DNA of 8,521 bases from Ktedonobacterales bacterium (GCA_015478575.1 JADMIN010000081.1:1-8521); one strand, 5' to 3'. Positions 1 through 6,164 are shown, counted from the first letter of the stretch. Numbers and translations are program-made. The notes: generated from the letters alone by a model not told the origin.

Positions 1-743
1 ATCTCCGCTCCCGTCAAGATATCCTCTTGCTTCCAAATCTGGTCGGCGTCGAGCGGCATGAACTCGATCCAGCGCACCGCGTAGGCTTTGCGCCGGGCCA
101 GCCGCGCGAAGTCAAGCACCTCTGGCTCCGTGACGCCACGCATCGCCACCGCGTTGATCTTGATTGGGTGGATGCTCGGATACTTTTCCAGTTCCTCCAA
201 ACCAGCCAGCACCTGCCCCAGCGCGTCGCGCCGGGTCAACTCAGCGAACCGCTCGCGGACGAGGGAATCCAGGCTGACGTTGATGCGTGTCAGGCCCGCC
301 TCGGCCAGCGGTCCCGCCAGCCGCCCCAGCAGGACGCCATTGGTGGTGAGGCTGAGGCTGCGCAGACCAGTGATCGCATGCAGCATGCGCACGAGATCCG
401 GCACGTCGCGCCGCACCAGCGGCTCGCCGCCGGTCAGACGAATCTGCTCGATGCCCAACGCCACCATCACGCGCGCGAGTCGGGCCAGTTCCTCAAAGCT
501 GAGGATCTCCGCGCGCGGCAGCCAGGGTAGCCCTTCCGCTGGCATGCAGTAGACGCAGCGGAAGTTGCACTTATCGGTGATCGAGATGCGCAAATTCTTG
601 ATGCGACGGCCATAGCTATCCACCAGCGGCCCAGCGGTCGGGACCGCCCGATCATCCGGCGGCGCATCTGGCCCCAGATCAGCGGCCTCAGGCTCGGTGA
701 TTTCGGACGCCATCACCCGCCGCTGCCCATCGCGATCTGTCAT
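1..743 (-). CDS. moaA: GTP 3',8-cyclase MoaA (molybdenum cofactor biosynthesis), C-terminus cut by window edge
   Basis: This radical SAM enzyme converts GTP to 3',8-cyclo-7,8-dihydro-GTP, the first step of molybdenum cofactor synthesis in the cytoplasm. The reading frame is open from the start at 743 to the left edge, giving 247 residues without a stop. The radical SAM cluster motif is visible as Cys59, Cys63 and Cys66 within DKCNFRCVYCMP, followed by TGGEP at 104-108 (SAM binding), LTTNG at 132-136 and INVSLDSL at 154-161, all typical of MoaA. The C-terminal half, which holds the second 4Fe-4S cluster for GTP, lies outside the window. The start chosen is the ATG at 743, preceded by AGGGG five bases away. 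It gives an acidic, proline-rich extension of about 35 residues ahead of the usual MoaA start; an in-frame ATG at 713 or a GTG at codon 41 are alternatives. Family identity is near certain, the exact start less so. Confidence 0.95.
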   Translation of the reverse strand, partial: MTDRDGQRRVMASEITEPEAADLGPDAPPDDRAVPTAGPLVDSYGRRIKNLRISITDKCNFRCVYCMPAEGLPWLPRAEILSFEELARLARVMVALGIEQIRLTGGEPLVRRDVPDLVRMLHAITGLRSLSLTTNGVLLGRLAGPLAEAGLTRINVSLDSLVRERFAELTRRDALGQVLAGLEELEKYPSIHPIKINAVAMRGVTEPEVLDFARLARRKAYAVRWIEFMPLDADQIWKQEDILTGAE

Positions 744-812
744 GGCTTCCCCTGGCAATCTGTCTTGTGGTCTGGTCGGCGGCATCGGGCACCTGTATAC
801 CCCTCGTGAGAA

Positions 813-821
813 ACTATAGCA
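813..821 (-). promoter_or_regulatory. Candidate extended -10 promoter for moaA
   Basis: On the minus strand the sequence reads TGC-TATAGT, an extended -10 element five of six matches to TATAAT. No good -35 box is seen at the right distance. Transcription would start near 805, giving a leader of about 60 bases before the moaA start. It lies in the 141-bp gap after the upstream same-strand hydrolase gene, so moaA may have its own promoter. Inference only. Confidence 0.4.
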
Positions 822-884
822 CGGCGCCCTCGCTCCCAGCCGCTTTCCTCCGCGTGGCGAGCGGCGGCAGGAGCGCGCGGCGCA

Positions 885-1616
885 TCAGCCGATCGTTTGC
901 CCCGGCTGAAGCTCCGCCACCGTCACCGTGCCGAGACCGAGCGCGGCCAGCGCCTCGCGCAGCGCGGTGGGTGTGCCGGAGAGCGCGGGAAACGTGCCAT
1001 AGTGAGCGGGGATGACCATCGGCACAGTGAGCAACTGTGCGGCATAGGCTGCCTCGCGTGGCCCCATCGTATAGAAGTCGCCGATGGGCAGGATGGCGGC
1101 CTGCGGGCGGTAGAGCTGGCTAATCAGGCGCATGTCGCCGAAGACATTGGTATCGCCCGCCGCGTAGAGTCGGAAGCCATTCTCAAAGGTGAGCACGTAG
1201 CCCGCGGCCTCGCCACCATAGATGATCTGATCGCCGTCCTGGATGCCACAACTGTGCTCGGCATGGACCATCGTCACTCGTATGCCGTCGAGGTCGAGCG
1301 TCCCACCTTTATTGATGCCGACTGTGTTCTGGACGCCCTTGCGCTCTAGCCAGGCCGCCAGCTCGAAGATGGCGACGACCTGGCTCGGCTGTGCCTCCTG
1401 GGCGACGGTGATGGCATCGCCGATGTGGTCGAAATGGCCATGCGTCACCAGGATGGCGTCCAGCTTGCCAACGTGTTTCTGGTCCTCTGGGCACGCGGGA
1501 TTGCCCCCCACCCACGGATCAAGCAGCAGCATCTTGCCGCCGGGAGAACGCAGCTTGAATGTGCCGTGCCCCAGCCAGGTCACCTGTACGCCTCGCAGGT
1601 CCAATTGCTGGTCCAT
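885..1616 (-). CDS. UPF0173-family metal-dependent hydrolase (metallo-beta-lactamase fold)
   Basis: A 243-residue cytoplasmic protein of the metallo-beta-lactamase fold, matching the UPF0173 (YtkL-like) family in length and motifs. The substrate of this family is not known to me. Visible landmarks are the N-terminal LGHGTF (15-20) with LLLDPW (30-35), the metal-binding HGHFDH (59-64), a HAEHSCG segment (118-124), the metal ligand region AAGDTN (152-157) and the C-terminal PAHYGTFP (203-210). An upstream in-frame ATG exists at 1715, but the ATG at 1616 is preferred because an excellent Shine-Dalgarno AAAGGAGG lies seven bases before it and because homologues start close to this point. The gene is on the same strand as moaA, 141 bp upstream of it; the two may or may not be co-transcribed. 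Confidence 0.9.
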   Translation of the reverse strand: MDQQLDLRGVQVTWLGHGTFKLRSPGGKMLLLDPWVGGNPACPEDQKHVGKLDAILVTHGHFDHIGDAITVAQEAQPSQVVAIFELAAWLERKGVQNTVGINKGGTLDLDGIRVTMVHAEHSCGIQDGDQIIYGGEAAGYVLTFENGFRLYAAGDTNVFGDMRLISQLYRPQAAILPIGDFYTMGPREAAYAAQLLTVPMVIPAHYGTFPALSGTPTALREALAALGLGTVTVAELQPGQTIG

Positions 1617-1720
1617 CGCCTCGCCTCCTTTGGCTACACGCCAGTAGACTGTCGCCTGACACCGCCACGCGAGCGCCGCCACGCCATGCGTCCTGCCCTC
1701 GTTCCGCGTTGACATGCTCT

Positions 1721-1726
1721 ATTGTA
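1721..1726 (-). promoter_or_regulatory. Candidate -10 box (TACAAT) of the hydrolase gene
   Basis: On the minus strand TACAAT matches five of six bases of the -10 consensus. The -35 position (about 1743-1749) has no match to TTGACA but falls inside a 16-bp direct repeat, as might be expected if an activator binds there. Transcription would start near 1714, giving a leader of about 98 bases before the preferred start at 1616. Confidence 0.4.
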
Positions 1727-1736
1727 CCGCGAGATG

Positions 1737-1771
1737 CGCGCCATCGCGGCCAAATCGCGCCATCGCGGCCA
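1737..1771. repeat. 16-bp direct repeat, 19-bp period, in a divergent intergenic region
   Basis: CGCGCCATCGCGGCCA occurs exactly at 1737-1752 and again at 1756-1771, separated by AAT. It sits in the 248-bp gap between the minus-strand hydrolase and the plus-strand membrane protein gene, between the candidate -10 box at 1721-1726 and a plus-strand TTGACA at 1782. The spacing of just under two helical turns suits tandem protein binding, but a simple slippage duplication explains it equally well. Confidence 0.55.
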
Positions 1772-1781
1772 CGCGGTGCCC

Positions 1782-1811
1782 TTGACACGTGCTGGCATTG
1801 GGCGGGAAGAT
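1782..1811 (+). promoter_or_regulatory. Weak candidate promoter for the small membrane protein gene
   Basis: A perfect -35 hexamer TTGACA at 1782-1787 is followed 18 bases later by GAAGAT, which matches only three of six -10 positions. Transcription would start near 1818, about 47 bases before the ATG at 1865. The -10 is poor, so this is a low-confidence call. Confidence 0.3.
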
Positions 1812-1864
1812 GGAGCGGTGGTCACTTGGCGGAACGCGGTAATTAGGAAGCACAGGCGCGCGGC

Positions 1865-2224
1865 ATGGTGAGTCTCGTCCTCTCGCTGCTCTTTGGCATC
1901 GGTCAGGTGGTGGCCGGCGTGCTGCTCACGCGGCATGGGCTGCTCGCGGGGCGGTGGCGCCGAGCCAGCATCTTCCTCGCCATGCTCTTTGGCGTCTGGT
2001 TTGCTACGAGCGGCCTCGCGGAACTCCTCGTCTCCGGCATGGAGGCCAGCCGCCAGCTCTTCGGTACGCCAGGCCACGCCACCTTCGCCCTCTGGCGTGG
2101 GCGCGCGGACCGCATGCTGGTGCTGGTCACGGGCGGAGCGCTGATCGCCGCGCTCCTGTATCCCGCGCTGGTGCGCGTGCGCTGGGCACGACGGCGCGCG
2201 CCACCCTCGCGCCATCTCCGGTGA
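1865..2224 (+). CDS. Small three-helix membrane protein, function unknown
   Basis: A 119-residue protein that I do not recognise. Hydrophobicity shows three likely transmembrane segments at about residues 2-25, 33-57 and 81-103, with a short positively charged loop (RWRR, 30-33) after the first and a strongly basic C-terminal tail (RVRWARRRAPPSRHLR), suggesting the tail is cytoplasmic. There are no cysteines, no obvious catalytic motif and no signal for export beyond the first helix. Codons are rich in G/C at the third position, as in the neighbouring real genes, which supports coding. The Shine-Dalgarno is weak: GGAAG lies 14 bases ahead of the ATG, farther than usual. It stands alone, divergent from the hydrolase and 183 bp before the HAD gene. 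It could be a spurious frame, but the clean helix pattern argues against that. Confidence 0.6.
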   Translation: MVSLVLSLLFGIGQVVAGVLLTRHGLLAGRWRRASIFLAMLFGVWFATSGLAELLVSGMEASRQLFGTPGHATFALWRGRADRMLVLVTGGALIAALLYPALVRVRWARRRAPPSRHLR

Positions 2225-2320
2225 AGGTGAAACACGGAAACACGCGCGCCGCCGAAAGGGTGTGCTTGTGGGGAGGGCGGTGCGCCAGCATGCCGCCGAC
2301 CACGCCCAGCCCGATGGCAT

Positions 2321-2355
2321 CCGCCTTTCGCCTCCGCGCGGGAGGCGAAAGGCGG
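2321..2355. repeat. Perfect 15-bp inverted repeat (hairpin) upstream of the HAD gene
   Basis: The arms at 2321-2335 (CCGCCTTTCGCCTCC) and 2341-2355 are perfectly complementary, with a five-base GCGCG loop. The structure lies 97 bases after the membrane protein stop and about 50 bases before the HAD start. It has no run of T on either strand, so it does not look like a classic intrinsic terminator. It could be a REP-like element, a U-tract-less terminator for the upstream gene or a structured 5' leader of the HAD gene. The rest of the gap (2225-2407) shows no coding potential and no clear promoter. Confidence 0.7.
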
Positions 2356-2407
2356 GAGGCCGCGTGCGCGCCATATCTGGGCCGATGAATGGGGGAGCGT
2401 GAGCACT

Positions 2408-3259
2408 ATGGGGGCGACGTTTCAGTTGGTGGTCTCCGATCTCGATGGCACACTGCTCGATCCGGCGGGGGAGATCTCGCCGCGCACCCTGGCCGCTGTG
2501 CGCCGTCTCCGGCTCGTCGGCACACGGCTGGCGCTCGCCACCGCGCGCCGCTGGACCGGTGCCCTCCCTGTCGCGCGGGCGCTCGATCTGCGCGATGCTC
2601 CGCTGATCATCTATGATGGCGCGCAGGTGCGCCTGTATCCTTCTGGCGAGATCATGCGCAGCGAGACGCTCCCCGCCGAGACGGTCCAGGCCGCCGCCAT
2701 GATCCTAGCTGAATATGGGTTACAGCCCATCGCGCAATATGGCGATGTCACCGGCGAGTGGCTGCGGGTCAGCGCCGAGGCCCAGCACCCAGAGTGGGCC
2801 GCCGAGTACCTGGGCAAATCCGCCGACCAGATCACGCGCGTGCCGCTGGCTGAACTCTGTCATGGCCGTGCCGATCCCTTGCGCTTGGTGGCTTTTGGGC
2901 CGCTCTCGCGCCTGCGTCGCGCCGCGGTCGAGTTGGCTACGCTGGGCTGCGGGCGTCAACTGCTCCTCGTCGGCAACTATGGGACATCGGAATTGACGAT
3001 CTTCTCCGCTACAGCCTCGAAAGGCGCGGCACTCGTCGCGCTGGCGGCGCGGCTGGGCATTCCGCTGGCGCGGACGCTGGCGCTCGGCGATGGCACGAAT
3101 GATGCCTCGCTGCTGCGCGCCGCTGGCCTGGGCATCGCGATGGCGCACGCGCCGCGCCGTATCCGCGCGCTCGCGGACGCCCTCACGGCATCCAACGCTG
3201 AGGACGGCGTCGCCCTCGCGCTCGAACGCTACGTTCTGACGCCCCACGCCTCAACATGA
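2408..3259 (+). CDS. Cof-type HAD-superfamily phosphatase (HAD-IIB)
   Basis: A 283-residue cytoplasmic HAD phosphatase of the Cof/YbiV type, whose relatives remove phosphate from sugar phosphates, phosphorylated cofactors or nucleotides; the substrate here cannot be told. All catalytic motifs are present: motif I DLDGT (11-15; Asp11 nucleophile, Asp13 acid/base), motif II Thr45 in LATAR, motif III Lys205 in SKGAAL, and motif IV GDGTND (227-232). The long stretch between motifs II and III is the C2 cap domain. The length of 270-290 residues is normal. The ATG at 2408 was chosen because GGGGGAG ends ten bases before it; a GTG at 2399 is in frame but leaves only one base of spacing. Motif II reads TARR rather than the more frequent TGR, a mild deviation. 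It is flanked by gaps of 183 and 253 bp and is probably a single-gene unit. Confidence 0.92.
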   Translation: MGATFQLVVSDLDGTLLDPAGEISPRTLAAVRRLRLVGTRLALATARRWTGALPVARALDLRDAPLIIYDGAQVRLYPSGEIMRSETLPAETVQAAAMILAEYGLQPIAQYGDVTGEWLRVSAEAQHPEWAAEYLGKSADQITRVPLAELCHGRADPLRLVAFGPLSRLRRAAVELATLGCGRQLLLVGNYGTSELTIFSATASKGAALVALAARLGIPLARTLALGDGTNDASLLRAAGLGIAMAHAPRRIRALADALTASNAEDGVALALERYVLTPHAST

Positions 3260-3335
3260 CGCGCGAAATGCCCAGGCGAGGCCTCCATCGCCCGCTCTGC
3301 CCCCGCGTGAAGAATCCGTGCGGCATGGGGGGGCC

Positions 3336-3394
3336 GCCATAGCCCGCGTGCTATGGCACAAAAGTTGCTAGAGATACGGACCGAGCCATAGCCC
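3336..3394. promoter_or_regulatory. Cluster of three GCCATAGC sites (operator-like) upstream of the Nudix gene
   Basis: GCCATAGC at 3336-3343 is followed by its exact reverse complement GCTATGGC at 3350-3357, forming an 8-bp dyad with a six-base centre. The same site recurs in direct orientation as GCCATAGCCC at 3385-3394, matching ten bases of the first copy (3336-3345). Three copies within 60 bases, in the 253-bp gap before the Nudix gene, resemble a regulator binding region. A loose -35-like TTGCTA (3365-3370) lies between the sites. No U-tract follows, so a terminator is unlikely. No regulator is identified. Confidence 0.4.
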
Positions 3395-3458
3395 TCTGAC
3401 CAGGCACACAACCGTACGCGGATATGCCGCGTGGTCGGCATGACCGGGGGTGGGGCGG

Positions 3459-3505
3459 TAGGCGATGGATGGGCGTGTAGGGGATGGGCGAATAGGGGAT
3501 GGAGG
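3459..3505 (+). repeat. Degenerate G-rich tandem repeat just before the Nudix start
   Basis: Three imperfect copies of TAGGSGATGG begin at 3459, 3478 and 3493, with spacings of 19 and 15 bases. The last copy contributes the GGAGGT that serves as the Shine-Dalgarno of the Nudix gene. The repeats explain the low-complexity residues seen if the frame is read from an upstream ATG at 3465, and support placing the true start after them. Confidence 0.5.
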
Positions 3506-3512
3506 TGCGCGC

Positions 3513-4118
3513 ATGGCTTCGCGAGAGCCACGACGCGGGGAACGCGCCGGGGACGCCTTGACCAGCGACGACCCCAGCGACGACCCCAATGAGGTCTTCG
3601 ATCTCGTGGATAGCGAGGATCAGGTGATTGGGCGCGTACGCCGTGGGGATGCGCACCGTGATCCCTCCTTGACGCATCGCAGCATCCAAGTGCTCGTCTT
3701 CACCACTGATGGCCGCCTGCTGCTGCAGCGCCGCTCGCGCTCCAAAGATCTCTTCCCTGGCTATCTCTGTGCCTCGGCATCAGGCCACGTGGCCAGTGGT
3801 GACGACTACGCCACCACCGCGCGGCGAGAGATCATGGAAGAGCTAGGTGTCGCGCCCCCGCTCATCTATACGGGCAAGACGCTCGTGCGCTCAGAGCCAG
3901 AGACCGAGGTGACCGCCATTTTTGTCGCTCGCTGTAATGGCCCGTTTCGCTTTCATCCGACCGAGACGGAAGGGGGGCTTCTATTGACGTGGGCTGCTGT
4001 ATGGCAGGGTCAGGCGGATGGCTCCCTCGCGATGACTCCCGCCCTGGTGGCCGCCCTCGACATGGTGGCGCGCCTGGAGCGACTAGGCAGGCTGGAGCCG
4101 CTGTTTCAGACACTTTGA
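3513..4118 (+). CDS. Nudix hydrolase, YfcD / isopentenyl-diphosphate isomerase-like subfamily
   Basis: A 201-residue cytoplasmic protein with a Nudix fold. The pattern VFDLVDSEDQVIGRV (28-42), LTHRSIQVLVF (53-63), LLLQRRSRSKDLFPGYL (69-85) and the Nudix box at 91-113 (from SGHVASG to REIMEELGV) resembles the YfcD and IDI-like branch, whose true IDI members isomerise isopentenyl diphosphate while others hydrolyse nucleoside diphosphate derivatives. The box fits G-x5-E-x7-REUxEExGU except that Asp97 replaces the first conserved Glu; the metal-binding REIMEE core (105-110) is intact. The ATG at 3513 is preferred to an upstream ATG at 3465 because GGAGGT lies six bases before it. The first 27 residues are a charged, probably disordered tail with an in-frame SDDP duplication from a 12-bp tandem repeat (3564-3587). 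The stop codon overlaps the -35 box of the sufT promoter. Substrate uncertain. Confidence 0.9.
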   Translation: MASREPRRGERAGDALTSDDPSDDPNEVFDLVDSEDQVIGRVRRGDAHRDPSLTHRSIQVLVFTTDGRLLLQRRSRSKDLFPGYLCASASGHVASGDDYATTARREIMEELGVAPPLIYTGKTLVRSEPETEVTAIFVARCNGPFRFHPTETEGGLLLTWAAVWQGQADGSLAMTPALVAALDMVARLERLGRLEPLFQTL

Positions 4119-4143
4119 CCCACTCTTGGACGTAGGGTATAGT
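4115..4143 (+). promoter_or_regulatory. Strong sigma-70-type promoter for sufT (and probably rpoN)
   Basis: TTGACC (4115-4120) and TATAGT (4138-4143) are separated by exactly 17 bases and each match five of six consensus positions. Transcription would begin near 4150, giving a leader of about 95 bases before the sufT start. The -35 box includes the TGA stop codon of the Nudix gene (4116-4118), so the promoter is nested in the end of the preceding gene. This is the best promoter in the window. Confidence 0.75.
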
Positions 4144-4244
4144 GAGCGTGATGAGCGCGCGCGACGCCCAACTCGGCTGATGCGCATGTGCGGCTGGGAT
4201 CGTGTGGCGCTCCAAGGCCAGCCACAGCGAAAGGGAGTTTGGGA

Positions 4245-4586
4245 ATGGCGGATGAGATCGAGAAGGCTGAGATCGTTGGAGAGACCGCGATTGATGCGAG
4301 CGCCGTCTACGCCGCGTTACGCGAGTGCTACGACCCTGAGATTCCGGTGAATATCGTGGATCTGGGGCTGATCTATAACCTGCGTATCGAAGAGACACGG
4401 GTAGATGTGACGATGACCCTCACGGCGATCGGCTGCCCAGTGGCGGGCGAGGTCATGGCCGAAGTTGAGGGACGTGTACGTGAGGTGGAAGGCGTTGAGA
4501 CATGCACCGTGACGTTGACGTTCGAGCCAGCATGGACACCTGAGCGCATGACCGAGGATGCGAAGTGGGAGTTAGGCATCGGCTGA
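4245..4586 (+). CDS. sufT: SufT-type iron-sulfur cluster assembly protein (DUF59/MIP18 family)
   Basis: A 113-residue cytoplasmic protein of the MIP18/DUF59 family. SufT proteins act in maturation of Fe-S proteins; relatives include PaaD and the eukaryotic CIA protein FAM96/Cia2. Visible family marks are YDPEIPVNIVDLGLIY (29-44), VTMTLTAIGCP (55-65) with the conserved Cys64, and the C-terminal FEPAWTPERMTEDAKWELG, which is characteristic of the SufT group. The ATG at 4245 was chosen because AAGGGAG lies seven bases before it; a GTG at 4188 would add 19 residues without homology. It stands alone, without sufBCDS beside it, between the Nudix gene and rpoN, and has a strong promoter at 4115-4143. 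It may share a transcript with rpoN, 97 bp downstream. The nearby Rieske and radical SAM proteins are plausible clients, though that is only inference. Confidence 0.9.
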   Translation: MADEIEKAEIVGETAIDASAVYAALRECYDPEIPVNIVDLGLIYNLRIEETRVDVTMTLTAIGCPVAGEVMAEVEGRVREVEGVETCTVTLTFEPAWTPERMTEDAKWELGIG

Positions 4587-4597
4587 GCGGCTGATGC
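4576..4597 (+). terminator. Weak hairpin over the sufT stop codon
   Basis: GCATCGGC (4576-4583) can pair with GCTGATGC (4590-4597) through eight pairs including one G-U, with a six-base loop that contains the TGA stop. A pyrimidine-rich but not T-rich stretch follows at about 4605-4620. It may attenuate read-through into rpoN or mean nothing. Confidence 0.25.
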
Positions 4598-4683
4598 GCG
4601 GCGCGCCCCTTCTCTCTCTGGTGTGCGCGTGGAGCGCGAGTGATGTGGAATGGACGTGGCAGTGATCTGCAAGGCAGGCGATA

Positions 4684-6132
4684 ATGATACTCGACCAAAT
4701 TCAGATTCCTTCTTCAACGCAGGGCATCAACATCTCCGCGAAGCTGATCGCCTCGATCAAAGTCTTGCAATACTCCGCCGAAGAGTTGGAGCAGGCCGTC
4801 GCGCGCGAGATGGGCGATAATCCCGCTCTGGAGTTGGAAGAGATCGTACAATGCGTGCGGTGCGGCACGCCCTTGCGCGCGGGCGTCTGCCCCACCTGTG
4901 AGCGAACGGGCGAGAGCGCGCTCGATGGTCGGCTCGACCTGGCCACCTGGGATGACTTCTCCGAACTCCGGGGGTTGGCCTCCGCCACCACCGACGATGA
5001 TGCCTACAATCCGCTTGATTTCGTGCGCTCTGGTGGCACCCTGAATGAGTATCTGACGCGCCAGCTTGGCGCTACCCTCTCTGATCGTGATATGTTCATC
5101 GCGGAGTACCTGATCGGCAGCCTCGATTCGCATGGTTATATTACGGTCACGCTTCCTGAGGCGGCAGAGGTGTTGCGCGTGCCGGAGCCGCGCGTGCTGC
5201 ACGTGCTGACCGCGCTCCAATCACTCGATCCCGCGGGCATCGGCGCACGCGACCTGCGTGAATGTCTGTTGATCCAGATTGGCGTTTTCGAGGAGCGGGG
5301 CGAGGCGCCGCCTCTGGTGCGCGGGCTAGTGGAGCACCATCTGCGTGAGCTGGGCGAACATCGCTTCGCCGATATCGCCCGCGAGATGGGCGCCGCCAGC
5401 ACGGAAGTCAAGCGCGCCTGGCACTTTATCCGTTCGAACCTCAACCCTTTCCCGGCGCACGCCTTCGGCGCGGGTGACGTACCCGGCATTGGCCTTTCCA
5501 ACGGCTCGGAGCGCAGCGTCATTATCCGCCCCGATGTGGTGATCCGCCGGACCGAACATGGCTTCGAGGCCGAGGTCATCGAGCGCCGCCGCTTCCGCTT
5601 CGGCGTGAATTCCATGTATCGTGACCTCTACCACCAGGCCAAAGCGCACAAGGCGGCACAGGATAACCTGGGTGAAGCTGGACGACAGCACATTCGCCTG
5701 TATGTGACGCGCGCGCGGTTCTTTATGGCCTGCATGCGCCAGCGTTGGGAGACGCTCAGCACCATCGCCAACGCGCTGATCGAATTTCAGTATGAGTTCC
5801 TCGATAAGGGCGTCCGCTACCTGCACCCCCTGACGCGCGGCGAACTGGCCACACACGTCGGCTTGCATGAATCCACCGTGAGCCGCGCCACCGCCAACAA
5901 GTATGTGCTGCTGCCAGAGGGGCGCACCATTCCATTCGATGAATTCTTCGATGGATCGCTTGCCGCCAAGGATGTGTTACGCGAGCTTATCGCCGCGGAG
6001 AATCCCGCGCACCCCTTGAGCGATGAGGACCTGGCCGCTCTGCTCAATCAGCGCGGTCTGCCCTTGGCGCGCCGTACCGTCGCCAAGTATCGTGAGGCTC
6101 TGGGCATCCTGCCTTCGCGCCTGCGCATCTAG
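4684..6132 (+). CDS. rpoN: RNA polymerase sigma-54 factor RpoN with a zinc-ribbon-like insert
   Basis: A 482-residue alternative sigma factor that directs RNA polymerase to -24/-12 promoters and needs AAA+ activators to open DNA. Region I spans about 1-50 (LIASIKVLQYSAEELEQAV, then NPALELEE) and is poorer in glutamine than usual. A CxxC-x8-CxxC cluster follows (Cys57, 60, 69, 72), resembling a zinc ribbon, then an acidic linker (about 77-112). The core-binding domain runs from about 118, with LIGSLDSHGYI (143-153) and SLDPAGIGARDLREC (180-194). The helix-turn-helix is at 386-408 (LHESTVSRATANKY) and the RpoN box ARRTVAKYRE at 462-471 is perfect. Length is normal, so the protein should be functional. 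AAGGCAGG lies five bases before the ATG. No enhancer-binding activator is in the window. It may be co-transcribed with sufT; it is convergent with the Rieske gene, 32 bp between stops. Confidence 0.96.
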   Translation: MILDQIQIPSSTQGINISAKLIASIKVLQYSAEELEQAVAREMGDNPALELEEIVQCVRCGTPLRAGVCPTCERTGESALDGRLDLATWDDFSELRGLASATTDDDAYNPLDFVRSGGTLNEYLTRQLGATLSDRDMFIAEYLIGSLDSHGYITVTLPEAAEVLRVPEPRVLHVLTALQSLDPAGIGARDLRECLLIQIGVFEERGEAPPLVRGLVEHHLRELGEHRFADIAREMGAASTEVKRAWHFIRSNLNPFPAHAFGAGDVPGIGLSNGSERSVIIRPDVVIRRTEHGFEAEVIERRRFRFGVNSMYRDLYHQAKAHKAAQDNLGEAGRQHIRLYVTRARFFMACMRQRWETLSTIANALIEFQYEFLDKGVRYLHPLTRGELATHVGLHESTVSRATANKYVLLPEGRTIPFDEFFDGSLAAKDVLRELIAAENPAHPLSDEDLAALLNQRGLPLARRTVAKYREALGILPSRLRI

Positions 6133-6133
6133 C

Positions 6134-6148
6134 GCCAGTGCGCCTGGC
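6134..6148. terminator. Possible short bidirectional hairpin between convergent rpoN and Rieske genes
   Basis: GCCAG (6134-6138) and CTGGC (6144-6148) form a five-pair stem with a five-base loop directly after the rpoN stop. The convergent gap is only 32 bp, so transcripts from both sides must end here or overlap. The stem is short and lacks a clear T run, so confidence is low. Confidence 0.2.
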
Positions 6149-6164
6149 TCGTCGCGCTCGTCTC

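Noticed and set aside
27..552. Two plus-strand open frames over the left end
   Set aside because: Both are antisense to moaA, whose radical SAM motifs are clear on the minus strand.
839..865. Inverted repeat GCCGCT / AGCGGC between the hydrolase and moaA, as terminator
   Set aside because: Six-base arms with a 15-base loop and no T run are too weak for a terminator call in GC-rich DNA.
1634..2374. Long minus-strand open frame (246 codons) opposite the small membrane protein and across both flanking gaps
   Set aside because: Its translation is Arg/Pro/Ala-rich without domain pattern, it overlaps the hydrolase leader, and the plus-strand frame gives a clean three-helix protein.
2720..3247. 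Minus-strand open frame of 175 codons inside the HAD gene
   Set aside because: It is antisense to a gene with all four HAD motifs; long antisense frames are expected in GC-rich genes.
4657..4671. Sigma-54-like site TGGCAGTGATCTGCA just before rpoN, suggesting autoregulation
   Set aside because: The GG and GC are nine rather than ten bases apart, spacing that sigma-54 rarely tolerates, and transcription would start at about the start codon, after the ribosome binding site.
4680..4685. GATAAT as a -10 box over the rpoN start
   Set aside because: It has no -35 partner, and transcription would begin inside the gene.
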